Assembly: GCA_947044405.1 (NCBI GenBank)
Contig: CAMRHE010000028.1
Coordinates: 5,737,001-5,801,000, forward strand
Length of the DNA: 64,000 nucleotides
Direction: 5' to 3'
Source of the DNA: Leptodactylus fallax
Lineage: Eukaryota > Chordata > Amphibia > Anura > Leptodactylidae
Part shown: positions 11,079 through 21,640 of the stretch, one piece after another
Layout of the letters: each line of letters begins with the position of its first letter
Position numbering within the stretch: position 1 is the first letter of the stretch
Program-made: the position numbers and the translations under genes
The notes under the pieces: generated by a model
The model's database searches: none
Told to the model about the DNA's origin: nothing
The model's input: the letters and a program-made list of their open reading frames with translations, nothing else

Positions 11079-11610
11079 TGTGTAGACTCATTTATATCTA
11101 TAGTATTATCTATGTATCTAAATCTATTATTCTATTTATGTCTCTCTAATAGTATCTTCTCTCTTTCTACAGTATTTGATTCCATCTACTGTATTCCTCT
11201 GTGCATACTGTACATCTCTTCAGCAGACACAGCTCTGCTATATCTGGAAGTGCATGTTGCAAATACAATTCTAGACAAAAGCTCTTTTTACTTTTTGCAT
11301 GATAAAAAAGCTAAAAATAAAAGTATCATGTTCTTCTTGCAGCCATCAGCCTGGAAAGAGCTATTGAAATCATTTAACCTTGCTGTATAATATAATCTCC
11401 GGCATGTGTTGCTGAACGCAGATGGCTTAATGAACAAAACTGCTGAAAGAATCAAAACCACACACCTAGAACTCAACATCACTGCGCTCAACACAATCGT
11501 TTGTGTTCTGTCAACTGTGTGATGGCAAAAAGCTGAGCAGGGCGTTCTGTAATACAAGGTTTAGACTAAATACATTTATTACAGTTTTTGGATTCAAAGT
11601 CAATTGGGTT
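11079..11610. other. No gene seen
   Basis: Overlapping open frames on both strands (11112-11390 plus, 11288-11557 minus) show no domain or splice context that I trust. Confidence 0.4.
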
Positions 11611-11688
11611 TTAAAGGGAATCTGTCGGGAGTTTTGACCTCTGAAAACTAAAGACAGCGCTAGTTAGGTGAGCAGGAAAGCAGTTTAA
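11611..11688. mobile_element. TTAA-type MITE, left-end fragment
   Basis: It begins TTAAAGGGAATCTGTCGGG and continues AGTTTTGACCTCTGAAAACT; a related piece lies at about 14707-14760. It stops at a TTAA shared with the next element. Confidence 0.6.
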
Positions 11689-11907
11689 GGCCGAGGTCAC
11701 ACGTTGTGGAAAAGCTGCTTTTTTTTTTTGCAGATTTTGTTGTGTTTTTTAAAGCCAGGAGTGAATTTATTAGAAGGGAGAAGTATAAGAGGTTCCTTTA
11801 TATTGTCCATTCCTGTTGACGCCACTCCTGGTTTAGGCTCAAAAAAATGCAGCAAAATCTGCAACCCAAAAAAGGCAGCTTTTCCGCAATGTGGGGCCTC
11901 GGCTTAA
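11685..11907. mobile_element. TTAA-flanked foldback MITE (CCGAGG ends)
   Basis: Inverted ends TTAAGGCCGAGGTCACACG and GCAATGTGGGGCCTCGGCTTAA bound a 223-bp non-coding element. Internal inverted blocks (AAAGCTGC / GGCAGCTTTTCCGC and GCAGATTTTG / GCAAAATCTGC) make it a near-complete foldback. The right TTAA is shared with the next MITE. Confidence 0.8.
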
Positions 11908-12303
11908 AGGGGTTTTACAGGCTAAAATTATTTATGACCTATCCTAAGAATCGATCATCAATAACAGATTGGAGGGATCCAATACCTGGTATACCCATCC
12001 ATCGACTCTTCTCAGTAGCTAATACGCAGAGAATGAAGCAGGAAGCAGACAGTGCCGTTCTCTGTATAGTGGCCAGACCAGATTACTACAGATCAACTCC
12101 CATTCACTTCAAAGGGAGTCAAACTGCAGTAACCTGGTCTGGCCTCTACACAGAGAACGGAGCTGTCTGCTTCCTCCTACATGTGTATCAGCTGCTAAGA
12201 AAATCAAATCGATGGGGATGCCTGGGTTGGAGCACAACTGATATTATATTGATGGCCTATGTTTAAATGGGCCATCAATATTTTGAACTTTTAAACCCCT
12301 TTA
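11904..12303. mobile_element. TTAA-type foldback MITE (AAAGGGGTTTT ends)
   Basis: TTAAAGGGGTTTTACAGGC on the left is mirrored by TTTTAAACCCCTTTA on the right. Inner segments are also inverted, for example GCCGTTCTCTGTATAGTGGCC against GGCCTCTACACAGAGAACGG. It is related to 49022-50057. Frames inside it (11847-12266) are not genes. Confidence 0.8.
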
Positions 12304-12834
12304 CTGGGCTTTTCAAGTGAATTAAAATTATATTCAAAGCTATTGAGCAGGGTAACCACTGGTCTCTCGACCAATAGGAATTGCCCTCTCAGTGTATCAC
12401 TGATGGTGACTACCCTCTGCCCATGATGATCCAATCATGATCCATGATCCAATAACTTCCAATCATTTTCTGTGTGCTGAGAGACTCCAGGGGCTAGAGA
12501 CCAGCATGACCCAAGCATGACCAAGAAAAAAAAGTTGAAGGTATGTCCATCAAAAAAAAAAAAAAAAAAAAACAGCAAAAAAAGACAATATGACCCTGAT
12601 TTTTATATCATATATATTAAACAGCATACAAATATTCTAATCCTGACTGTGTTTCCATTTAGATATCACTGCAGTCTTAGTGTCATATGCACGTAGAGAA
12701 TTTCCTCTTTCATATGACACCAAAAGCAAGTTTGTACGTTTTATAACTTCCAAGATATAACAGTTTCAAGTGACTCCTACCCTCATTTTCTCTACATATT
12801 ACACAGCCCCGTACTCCATACACAGTAATATTCA
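12304..12834. other. No gene seen; A21 run
   Basis: It contains a 21-A run at 12552-12572 and otherwise unassigned AT-rich DNA. Confidence 0.45.
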
Positions 12835-13005
12835 GGGAGAGGCAGGAACAGCTCTCAATACAGAAACAAGGGAAAAAGTGAAAAAAATTCAGGATTTCAC
12901 AGAAAGGATCCAAAATTTGCTAATAAAGTATATTACAAAATTTATTAATGAATTAAATACTGCCAGAAAATTAAATTTGCCCGAAAGTTTCGTTACACTT
13001 TAAGT
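12835..13005. repeat. Dispersed repeat family F, copy 1
   Basis: Shares with 31900-32065 the string TAAAGTATATTACAAAAT, an upstream CAAGG-AAA-G block and a downstream CCAGAAAAT-A segment. The open frame at 12770-13003 arises from this repeat. The class is unknown. Confidence 0.6.
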
Positions 13006-14022
13006 ATATTTGTATCCCTCTGGAAAACCCTGTGAAGCCATGTGAGTGATGAGTGTAGTTGCGGATCATCAAGATCCTCTTTTCTCAAGATAGCTCTATC
13101 CGCTATTGTGATGTCCTATGCCATGACTATGGATCTGAGTGATCATGTAGAAGTTTCCTACTAGAACAGCCTTGTAATTTCTATGTATCAGCACTGAATT
13201 ATTACAGAACTTAGTATCTCACCATTTTGGATGAAAGCGGGATGGCAGATCCCGCAGTTCCTTATTCTGCTCTTCGTATTCGAAACACTTGCAAATTTTG
13301 CAAAATTGGATTTTTCAGTCTTTCCTCGGGAGATAAAAAAAAGCCAGGTAAACCTTTTCATACTTCTCAGCATAAAGCTTCTGAATTTGGCTGATACGTC
13401 TTCTTTTAGAACGTATTTGACAGTAATTTGCCAAATTAGATTTTGAGAAGATTGTCATTTTTGTAGCTTGTCCTTTTTTTTTTTTTTTAGGATGACAATG
13501 ACATATATTATACAATAATAGCTGCAGCGGCAAAATCCATTAGATCCAACAAAAAGCGCTGTTCTACACAGAGCCGAAAATACGATTTTCCCTGACTTTT
13601 GTGTCGCTATGTTATAACCTAGAATTTCAATAGCCCAAATCAGATGACGTTTTTGCTGCCTATTTTTCAGGGGTTGTATTCTTCTTCTTCTTCTTCTCCT
13701 TCTTCCTTTGCTTATTCAAAAAATCCAAATTGAACAGGGATGTTTGGATGGAGGATTCACAATGAGATGATATATGGAGGGATTAGAACAACCAGCGAGA
13801 TACAATGATGGGATTCAAGAGCTTTATAATTAAATAACGTATGTATTAGCAATGCAGAATTTTCGACGAAGTCTTTATAATATGGAACACGAGAGCCATT
13901 GTAGTCGAGAATACATGTTCAGCACCTGGTAAAAGGGCTTAATGGGAATTTAAACAAGGTGTTTGAAGGCCTTGTGCAGCTTCTTTTCTTCTATGTATCT
14001 CTGTGTGTATTGAAATATCATC
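13006..14022. other. No gene seen; T- and TTC-rich simple sequence
   Basis: It holds a T run at about 13476-13489 and a TTC array at about 13679-13706. Overlapping frames at 13188-13533 on both strands mirror each other and are not supported. Confidence 0.45.
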
Positions 14023-14024
14023 TA

Positions 14025-14515
14025 CAGTACTGTGCTAAAGTTTTAGGCAGTTGTGGAAAAATGCTGCAAAGTAAGAAGGCTTTCAGAAATAGACGTAAAT
14101 GAAGAAAATAGATGTGTAAATCTCATCAATATTTGGTGTGACCTCTGCCCTTTGCCTTCTTCTCAGTACAGACAGGTTTTGGCAGAACTGGGCAGGGAGG
14201 TTGTTCCCGCCGCCATCTTGGAGAACTAAGCACAGATCTTCTGTGGATGTAGGCTTGCTCCAATCCTTCTGTCTCTTCATGTCATCCCAGACAGACTGCA
14301 TGATGATGAGATCAGGGCTATATCTGTGGAGGCCGGATCATCACTTCCAGGACTCCTCCTCCAAAGGGCAAAGGTCACACCAAATATTGATGGGATTTAC
14401 ATTTCTCTTTTCTTCAGTCCCTTCATAAAATAAACTATTAACCCTCCTATTGATGACAACATTCTTTCTTTGCATCATATTTACCACACGTGCCTATAAC
14501 TTTTACACAGTACTG
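14025..14515 (-). mobile_element. Internally deleted Tc1-like element (491 bp)
   Basis: CAGTACTGTGCTAAAGTTTT on the left and the inverse AACTTTTACACAGTACTG on the right are flanked by TA at 14023-14024 and 14516-14517, the usual Tc1/mariner target site. Inside, the minus strand keeps a transposase fragment (SVWDDMKRQKDWSKP and LCLVLQDGG, near 14280-14200). The rest of the gene is deleted, so the copy could only move in trans. Motif LRRRQRAEVTPNI lies downstream of that fragment. A short end fragment of the same family lies at 41907-42005. Confidence 0.85.
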
Positions 14516-14517
14516 TA

Positions 14518-16044
14518 TACTAATGAAATTAACGACAAACGCCTCACATATCAAGTAACACAAAGAGCCATGAGCATTGTAGCCAGGGGTGTGCTGGAAT
14601 AATGGATAAAATTGCCAAAATAAAGATTTTAATAAATAAATAATATAATAAATTTTATATTTCAGATCCAAAAATCTGGTTCAAATTTTCATAAAGCCTG
14701 TTGAAATGTAGTAGTTTTGACCTCTTTAAACTGATAATAGTGCTATATAGAGGATGGGGACAGCAATATAAACATGCTTGGGGTGATGGTCATAGTGGAT
14801 GCATGCGCAGCAACCCACTGGGGAAGGTTTGCAGGCTGGGAATAGTAGTACTTACAATGGTCACGGTTGTTAGAATCTCCAGCATTCCTCCTGGGCTGGT
14901 GTAGTGCTGAGGGGACCTGAAGGGTCCTCAATGATGGTGATAGTGTTTCCTCTGGAGCAGGTCATAGTTGTTATCAACCTTCTTGAGCCTGATGGACGTT
15001 GGAGTGCTCATGACGGTCATGCAGGAATAAGTCTCAGGAGTTCCCACTAAGCTTGTACACCCTTTTTGTAGTCTGTATCTCCCTTGTTGGGGCCGTTTTC
15101 ACCTTAGTTAATGTGCAGTGCTCTTTCACAAAGTCCATAGAGTTTCTACAGGTTCCCATAGCGGGGTGTTGACCAGCAGGGTTGTCCTGTCTGTCCTGAG
15201 GTGGAGACAAGGTCGTAACTCTAAAACTTATCTTCGGATTCTAGTCTGGTACATTTCTCTCTATATCACCATCCCAGCAGGGACTATTCCCACCCCCTTA
15301 CATTGTACAGTACTCATTAATTAACCCCTACTTGGTAACCTTATTAGTTTCTTGGTATTGCATGGAACCCATAAATCAAAGTGCATGTCATCAGCCCCTA
15401 TTCTTCTAGCTGACACTCATGTTATTAGGTCTTTTCTCCCTGTCGGGTTTCCATTATTTTGTCCACCTCTTGTAGTATAATTTAAACAGCCTATTGAAAT
15501 GGAAATCATTTTCCGATGCTCAGTCTTGCAATGATAGTTGAAAATATTAAGCAGAATTTCAAACAATGGACTTTGCATGTATCTTCTAATAAAGGTGAAA
15601 ATGAATTCGACTATTTCCAGACAAATTAATTCTCTAGAAAATTACGTATGGCACCTCTTATAGTGTTGGCATATAAATACCACTTAGTCTTTCATTATGG
15701 AAATTAATTTTGGAGTTTCTGGGCCTAAGGGCACGGCACTGGCGGAATGAGATATTCTGAAAAGAACTCTACATTTTCACCATGTAAATCAATTACTTAT
15801 TTCTATCTTTTAGTTTTTTCCACATATTTAAAAATCACTATTTATTTTTAATTTTCTGTAAGTAATTTTATATTGTAGAAGTCATTATCATATAGATTGA
15901 CCATGAAATATAGAAGACGCTGGGTGAAGAAGTGTGTCTAGACCAGATACAGGTGTGTTCTTCTTTACGCATTCTCTTGGTGTGACATATCCCAACATGA
16001 GTAGTACAAGATAACCAGCATTGCAAAAAATGTATGATTTTGTG
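14518..16044. other. No gene seen; possible conserved non-coding island at 15480-15720
   Basis: Near 14707-14760 there is a TTAA-MITE-like piece (AGTTTTGACCTCTTTAAACTG). From about 14760 to 15330 the DNA is GC-richer and unassigned. From 15480 to 15720 it is AT-rich, non-repetitive and rich in TAATT/AATTA motifs. Confidence 0.35.
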
Positions 16045-16187
16045 ATAATTTGTCAGGAGTTGTTTATACTAAACGTGTCTATATGTGGCCATCTAGTGGT
16101 TGTGATATGAACTGCACAGTCCTTCAAGGATTTTGCTAGAATTTCATGATAATATATTGAAATTGTATACTATGAAACTGGATTCAA
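16045..16187. repeat. Dispersed repeat family B, copy 2
   Basis: Carries TGTCAGGAGTTG, GGCCATCTAGTGGTTGTG and GGATTTTGCTAGAATTTC in the same order as the copies at 3950 and 40360. Confidence 0.55.
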
Positions 16188-16349
16188 TAAAGGGGTTTTC
16201 GAGTATCCCCAGCAGGTGACGGCCTATTTATTTACCTACCCTGTGTCTGCTCGTGGCTGTTAACGTTTCCCCTTCTGCTATGGGACGCAGAAGGGGAAGC
16301 GACAGTGAGTAGGCGCAGGTAAGTGAGGCCGCAGGCTTCAAATATTACT

Positions 16350-16671
16350 ATTATTATACTCCGGGGTCTTTTCAGACCCCGGAGTATAATAATCGGAGAC
16401 CCAGGGGAGGTGAAGGAACATAAAAACCAATGCTACTCACCTCGCCTGCGATCCGATGTCACTCCGAGCAGGCTTGGGCCTTCTGGTGACGTCATCAGGT
16501 CGCGTCGCCGGCCTGATCAAGTGACATCTGTGCGCAATTAAACAGGGCCGAAAGCTGCAGGGAGTTCACCAGTGTCCAGGAAAGGTAAGTAGCACTGGTT
16601 TTTATGTTTGTCACCTCCCCTGGGTCTCCAATCATTATACTCTGGGGTCTGAAAAGACCCCAGAGTATAAT
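16350..16671. mobile_element. P2 palindromic element, complete core
   Basis: The left hairpin (16350-16393) is a perfect 20-bp stem, beginning ATTATTATACTCCGGGGTCT, with a TTTC loop. The right hairpin (16634-16671) is a perfect 17-bp stem with a GAAA loop, so the two are inverted with respect to each other. Inner arms read ACATAAAAACCAATGCTACT and GGTAAGTAGCACTGGTTTTT. A perfect TGACGTCA lies at 16487-16494. No ORF. This subfamily has AGGTAAGT instead of AGGTGAGT. Confidence 0.85.
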
Positions 16672-16674
16672 AAT

Positions 16675-16935
16675 AGTTCATGGGTGGGCCACTATGGGGC
16701 ACAATACCGTGTACAGGGGCCACTATGGAGCCTAATACCAGTGCAGGGGCCACTATGGAGCATAATACCGTGTGCAGGGGCCACTATGGAGCATAATACC
16801 GTGTGCAGGGGCCAGTATGGAGCATAATACCGTGTGCAGGGGCCGCTGTGAGGCATAATACCGTGTGCAGGGGCCGCTGCGGGTCTTTATACTGTGTGCA
16901 GGGGCTGCTGTGGAACATTATAGTGTGTGTAAATG
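16675..16935. repeat. ~31-bp minisatellite (CATAATACCGTGTGCAGGGG)
   Basis: About eight units of GGGCCACTATGG-CATAATACCGTGTGCA follow directly after the right hairpin of the P2 element. The same unit forms arrays at 37374-37790 and, more diverged, 20880-21535. A frame at 16803-16988 is a product of the array. Confidence 0.9.
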
Positions 16936-17190
16936 GGGCTATGGCGCCTGTTCATATCATACGCTGTCTGTTTATAGTGACTGTGTGATGTAATTACAGC
17001 CTTGTCACATAGACATGTATAGGACGAGGCTGTAGTTACATGACATGGCCGCTATGAGATGAATGACACTATGTAAACAGAGAAGCAGTCACGGCGCTTA
17101 CACAGGTACCATTCAAACAGCTGATCAGTAGGGGTCCTGGGTTTTTGAGCCCCACTGATTAGTTTATTAATGACCTGGAAAACCTTTTAA

Positions 17191-17989
17191 TTAGTTAACA
17201 CCTGGGGCATTATTAATAAGGGGCACTATTTATACAGGGTACACACGGACATTATTAATATAAAGATGCACTTGGGAGTATTATTCATTATGGGGGGTTA
17301 TATCATATATTATATAATTGGGGTAGCAGCAGGATGGGTGTGCAGGTGAGGACAATGTGGGTCAGGTGCCTGGAAAAGTGAGGAGCCAAAGATGTCTGTG
17401 TTGCAAACTTTACAGAGACAAGTCACAGCTGGAAGAAGTGGTCATGGCGGTTCAAAGGGAAGAGAAGGGAAATGTGACCGATTAGTCAGAGATGTCACCT
17501 GTAAGTCACAGAATGTTACTGCACTGTATTCTCCTAAATGATAGAGGATAAATACCTGAGTGATGGGGGTCTGTCTGCTGAGACCCCCACTGAGCCTGAG
17601 AATTGGGTTTTTCCCCCCACTGGGTGGGAATTCAGCCTGACCGCAGCCATATATATAGGTGTACTACTTGGTGGATGGGCGAACCCGCGGGGCTCTCATT
17701 CACTTCAATGGGAGCGCCAAAGATACCCGAAGTCCAGTACTCAGCTATCTGCGGCGCTCCTATTATAGAGAATGGAGGCCACGTGGGCTCGTCCATCCAC
17801 CAAGCAGAAGATGTGTGAAGTTACTTTCATTGTTAATGCCGTGTTGTTGATCTGATACTGAAGTAATACAGGAAGAAGAATTCTTAAAAACTGTTTTATA
17901 ACATTGTGTATTGTGTATATTGTGTGATGATAACAGTGTGTTAAACTAGTAGCATGGAAACTCAATTTGTTTTTTTTTTGGGGGGGGGG
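17191..17989. other. No gene seen; MITE-like debris and a T10G12 run
   Basis: Around 17540-17820 inverted strings such as GGGGGTCTGTCTGCTGAGACC and CACTTGGTGG/CCACCAAG occur, typical of TTAA-MITE interiors, but no ends are defined. T10 followed by G12 lies at 17970-17991. Plus-strand frames at 17538-17850 come from this debris. Confidence 0.4.
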
Positions 17990-18310
17990 GGCGTCTTTCT
18001 ATAGTCCGCCTCAGGCAGCAAAGAGGCTAGGTTCACCACTGCTTAAGGTGTCAGGGGCATCTGTTGGAATCCCACCTTATTCTTCAAGTCTTTTCTGGTC
18101 ATGCGCCCAATGTCATGTGACTGGGCCTCAGTGGTCACGTGGGGCACACCAGTGTCAGGACATTGGGTCACCAGAAGCTGGAAGAGGACACTGGGGGATC
18201 AACAGATGCTATTAGATGCGGTGAGGATGTCCAGGAGAGATGAAGCAAGGTGAGCGTAACTCCCTTCTCTGGGCCTCCACTCATTATAATCTGGGGTCTG
18301 AACATGTCCA
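17990..18310. mobile_element. P palindromic element, right part (copy c)
   Basis: Contains the centre motif GGGCCTCAGTGGTCACGTGG, the right arm AAGCAAGGTGAGCGTAA and the first half of the terminal hairpin (ATTATAATCTGGGGTCTGAA). The second half of the hairpin and the left half of the element are missing. Confidence 0.65.
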
Positions 18311-18340
18311 GCCAAAAAGACAGGTAAGGGAAGACATGTT

Positions 18341-18672
18341 AGTACATGCTATACTATACCATACCACACCATACTATACTATACTATAATATACTATACT
18401 ATACCATACCATACTATACTATATTATACTATACCATGCTAAAACATATTATACCATACCATACTATACTATATTATACCATGCCATACTGTACTATATT
18501 ATACTATACCATACTATACCATATCATACCATACCATACTATACCATACAATACTAAACCATATCATACTATACTATACCATTCCATACCATACCATACT
18601 ATATTATACTATTCTATACCATACCGCACTATACTATACTATACCATATAGTGTAGTATGGTATGGTATACC
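18341..18672. repeat. ACTAT/ACCAT pentanucleotide-like array with a strand switch
   Basis: About 310 bp of irregular CTATA-CCATA units end with a reversal of strand at 18645-18672, where TATACTATACCATAT meets AGTGTAGTATGGTATGG. The poly-Tyr/Ile open frame at 18346-18651 is an artefact. Confidence 0.9.
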
Positions 18673-18673
18673 T

Positions 18674-19701
18674 CTAGTGAGCCCTGCTCTCCAGTTTGCT
18701 TATGGGCCGGGCATTGGGATAGATGATGCCATCATCCACCTTCTGCACTGCAGATTTTAGGTACAACTCATCCAGCTGCTACCTACAGAAGTATTCTGAC
18801 GACTCTGTAATAGTAGGCCTCATCACAGACGATGATGACAGGGAGTACAGAGAACTGAACTGGGATTTTGTGGACTGGTGCCAGCGGAACCACCTGAAGA
18901 TTAACGCGGGGAAGACCAAGGAGATGGTGGTGGACTTCCGTAAATGCAGATGCCCTCCAAAACCAGTGGACATCCTGGGGACGGGCATCGAGATTGTGAA
19001 CACCTATAAGTACCTGGGTTTGCTCCTTAATAATAAGCTGGACTGGGCAGATCATATGGAGGCCCTGTACAGGAAGGGCCACAGCAGGCTCTACCTGCTT
19101 AGGAAGCTGAGAGCCTTTGGAATCCGGGGGGCACTTCTTAGGACTTTCTTCAACTCGGGAGTGGCATCAGCCATCTTCTTTGGAGTGGCCTGCTGGGGGA
19201 GCAGTATATCAACCAGGGACAGAAATAAACTTGACAAGCTGATTAGAAAGGCCAGCTCTGTCCTGGGGAGCCCACTGGACCCAGTGCAGGTGGTGGGTGA
19301 CAGAAGGATACTGTCCGTGGTGAGCTCCATGCGGAAGAAGAAGTCCCATCCCATGCATGAGACTGTGATCGCGCTGAGCAGTACTGTCAGTGACCGACTG
19401 CTCCACCCTAGGTGTGAGAAGGAGCGCTATCGGAAGTCTTTCCTCCCCACCGCGGTTAGGCTGTACAACCAACACCGACCTAAGCGGAGATCATTACACA
19501 CAGAGAACTGAAATATCTCTCTGCCTGTTAAATCCCCCCCCCCCCTCTGCTAATTCCTACCTGTCTGTCTACTATCAATGTAATGCCTCTTACCTTGGAA
19601 CATTCCTGTACATGTTGTATTTGTATTTGTATCTGCTTATCTTATCTTATCTTTGCTGCTGTAACACACTGAATTTCCCCATTGTGGGACTATTAAAGGA
19701 C

Positions 19702-19751
<50 letters not shown>

Positions 19752-19760
19752 TATTATTAT
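18674..19760 (+). mobile_element. L2/Rex1-type non-LTR retrotransposon fragment
   Basis: The element keeps the C-terminal part of a CR1-group reverse transcriptase ORF, a ~190-bp 3' UTR ending TTGTGGGACTATTAAAGGAC, and a 3' tail of ATT repeats (19704-19760). Short-unit 3' tails are usual for L2 and Rex1. The 5' end abuts the ACTAT array, and the first ~70 bp encode an upstream RT segment (ALQFAYGPGIGIDDAIIHLL), so an internal deletion lies near 18745. Confidence 0.85.
18680..19511 (+). pseudogene. LINE reverse transcriptase, internally deleted
   Basis: From 18723 to 19511 one frame is open for 262 codons. It contains a YSDD version of the catalytic Y/FADD box (KYSDDSVIVGLI, about residues 23-34), then LKINAGKTKEMVVDFR, the thumb-like TYKYLGLLLNNKLDW segment and a C-terminal KERYRKSFLPTAVRLYNQH block typical of CR1/L2 proteins. 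Upstream, 18680-18745 reads in another frame as the earlier QFAY...DDA segment. The part between, which in related proteins holds the first catalytic aspartate, is missing, and the frame changes at the junction. There is no endonuclease domain. The product cannot be a working RT. Family L2 versus Rex1 is not settled by eye. Confidence 0.8.
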
Positions 19761-19823
19761 ACCATATTTACTATATTATACTATAGAGCTCCTCCTTATT
19801 TCCGTCTCAGTGTGATTCCCATA

Positions 19824-19854
<31 letters not shown>

Positions 19855-20879
19855 CTATTCAGCATCTTATGTGATACAAAACACATAAATAAAACTAACA
19901 TATTAGCTAATATTAGAGAATGATGGTAGGAAAAGCATAAAGTGCAACTTCTCATTGAAAGGTCAATATTACCATTCCCATTATTTATTGTATTAGTGAT
20001 GATATTAACATTGTGGTATAGTAATATGCGACAGAGACTCCTTATGATTAAATCAGATAATATAGCAGATAGGAGCGGCACAAGACAAGTAAAGTATGTG
20101 AAGACGCACAATTGATATCTACATTAATAGTCATTACTTGCCTCACTTGAATAAAATAGCGGTTATTAACAGCTAATGTAAGATCCAACATGAATATCCG
20201 GCTAATGGATGGAATAATTCACAATCATTAAATGTTGCTTCATTACCCTGTAATCAGATAATCTCTGTTTTTATAAATGCCGACATATGTTACATAATCT
20301 TGACTGATTATTCATTTACATAGAGATGAAGCTGCGTACACTACAAATATCAGTGATCTATAAAAGAAAATTTCCCAAAATAATATCTGTTAGAATCCTA
20401 AAAATCTGTCAGAAAACAACATTAAACAAGATTTTTTTCTTGATTATAGAAATGTCCCATTACATTGCAGAACATATACAATATCTTCAGTATTATATTA
20501 TAATATAACTGATGGTTTAATCCTGTAGATGATCCTTGATAGTGCTACAACCTGTATATATAGGGATTTTAGCAGCCCCTCAATTTGGACACTTATATAT
20601 CCAGTAGATCAGTTATTTCCAACCAGAGTGTCGTGATAATCTATTGGGGAGATGGCCACGTGTCTCGATGCAGCCATATCTGTGTCCTGAAGACAGTGAT
20701 AGACTTGAATACAGCAGGGATCCTTTAGCTTCCTGCTCCACCATTAAGGCTCCTACTAAGTAATGCCTGCGGCTAGGTGGAGGTCTGTTACACCACGCAG
20801 AAGAAGAGCAACAGAGAGCTCAGTGGGAACAGAAATTGATAAGTATTATTATTATTTTTTATTTATATGAGACAACTAC
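19761..20879. other. No gene seen; (AT)n at 19823-19853
   Basis: After the AT run, 20100-20500 is AT-rich non-repetitive DNA containing ATTATTCATTTACAT and several TAAT motifs. Frames on both strands lack recognisable domains. Confidence 0.4.
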
Positions 20880-21535
20880 TATATAGGGCCAATGGGAAGC
20901 ATTATAAAGTGTGGGGGCACTGGAGAATATTATATATACTATGCTAAAGCACTTGGGAGCATTATATTGAGTGGGGGCCACTGGGGAGCATTATAAAGTG
21001 TAGGGGTCACTGAAAAGCATTATACTGTGTGAAGGGCCCTGGAGAGCATTATACTATGTGAAGTGACTGGAGCGCAATATACTGTATGTAGTAGCCACTA
21101 AGGGAGCATTATACTATGCTAGGGGCATTGAAGAGCATTATACTGTATGAGAGGGCCACTGGGGAGCATTATAATGTATGGGGGTCACTGGATAGCATTA
21201 TTCTGTGTGAAGAGCCCTGGAGAGCATTATACTATGTGACGTGACTGGGGAGCAATATACTGTATGCGGGAGCCACTAAGGGAGCATTATAAAGTATACA
21301 GGTCTCTTTGTAGTATTATACTTGGTTGAGGCTACTTGGTGCATTATACTTTGTGAAGGGCCCTGGAGAGCATTAATATAGTGTGAAGCCACTGGCGTGC
21401 AATATAGTGTATGTGGTAGCCACTAAGGGAGCATTATACTATGCTAGAGGCATTGGAGAGCATTATACTGTATGAGAGGGCTACTGGGGAGCATTATAGT
21501 GTGTGGCGGCCCCTGGGGAACATTATATGTGTGTA
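20880..21535. repeat. Diverged ~29-31-bp minisatellite (GAGCATTATACTGTGTG)
   Basis: Around twenty degenerate units of GGGGCCACTGGGGAGCATTATA-TGTGTG run through this stretch. The unit is recognisably a diverged relative of the CATAATACCGTGTGCAGGGG arrays at 16675 and 37374 and has the same orientation. Confidence 0.85.
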
Positions 21536-21545
21536 AGAAGAAGAG

Positions 21546-21640
21546 AGCTAGACTTTCGAAAGCTTACTATCAAATATACTCAGTTAGCCTCTAAAAGGTA
21601 TCGCCTGATTTCTTCACTCTTCCACTAAGGTCAACTAAGG
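21546..21640 (+). mobile_element. Retroelement tail, copy 2
   Basis: From CGAAAGCTTACTATCAAATA onward it matches the tail at 5272-5340 almost base for base, including CTCTAAAAGGTATCGCCTGA and CTTCACTCTTCCACTA. The CTGATGA part of the hammerhead-like core is not intact here. Confidence 0.65.

Larger units (their letters stand above)
16188..17190. mobile_element. TTAA-type MITE hosting a P2 element and a minisatellite
   Basis: The left end TAAAGGGGTTTTCGAG and the right end CTGGAAAACCTTTTAA are inverted. The right inner part (CAGCTGATCAGTAGGGGTCC) is typical of the family. The interior is enlarged by the palindrome at 16350-16671 and the minisatellite at 16675-16935. Confidence 0.6.

Noticed and set aside
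11847..12266. 139-codon plus-strand frame
   Set aside because: It spans two abutting MITEs and their inverted repeats; the peptide shows no family features.
18346..18651. 101-codon Tyr/Ile/His-rich frame
   Set aside because: It is the translation of the ACTAT/ACCAT simple array.
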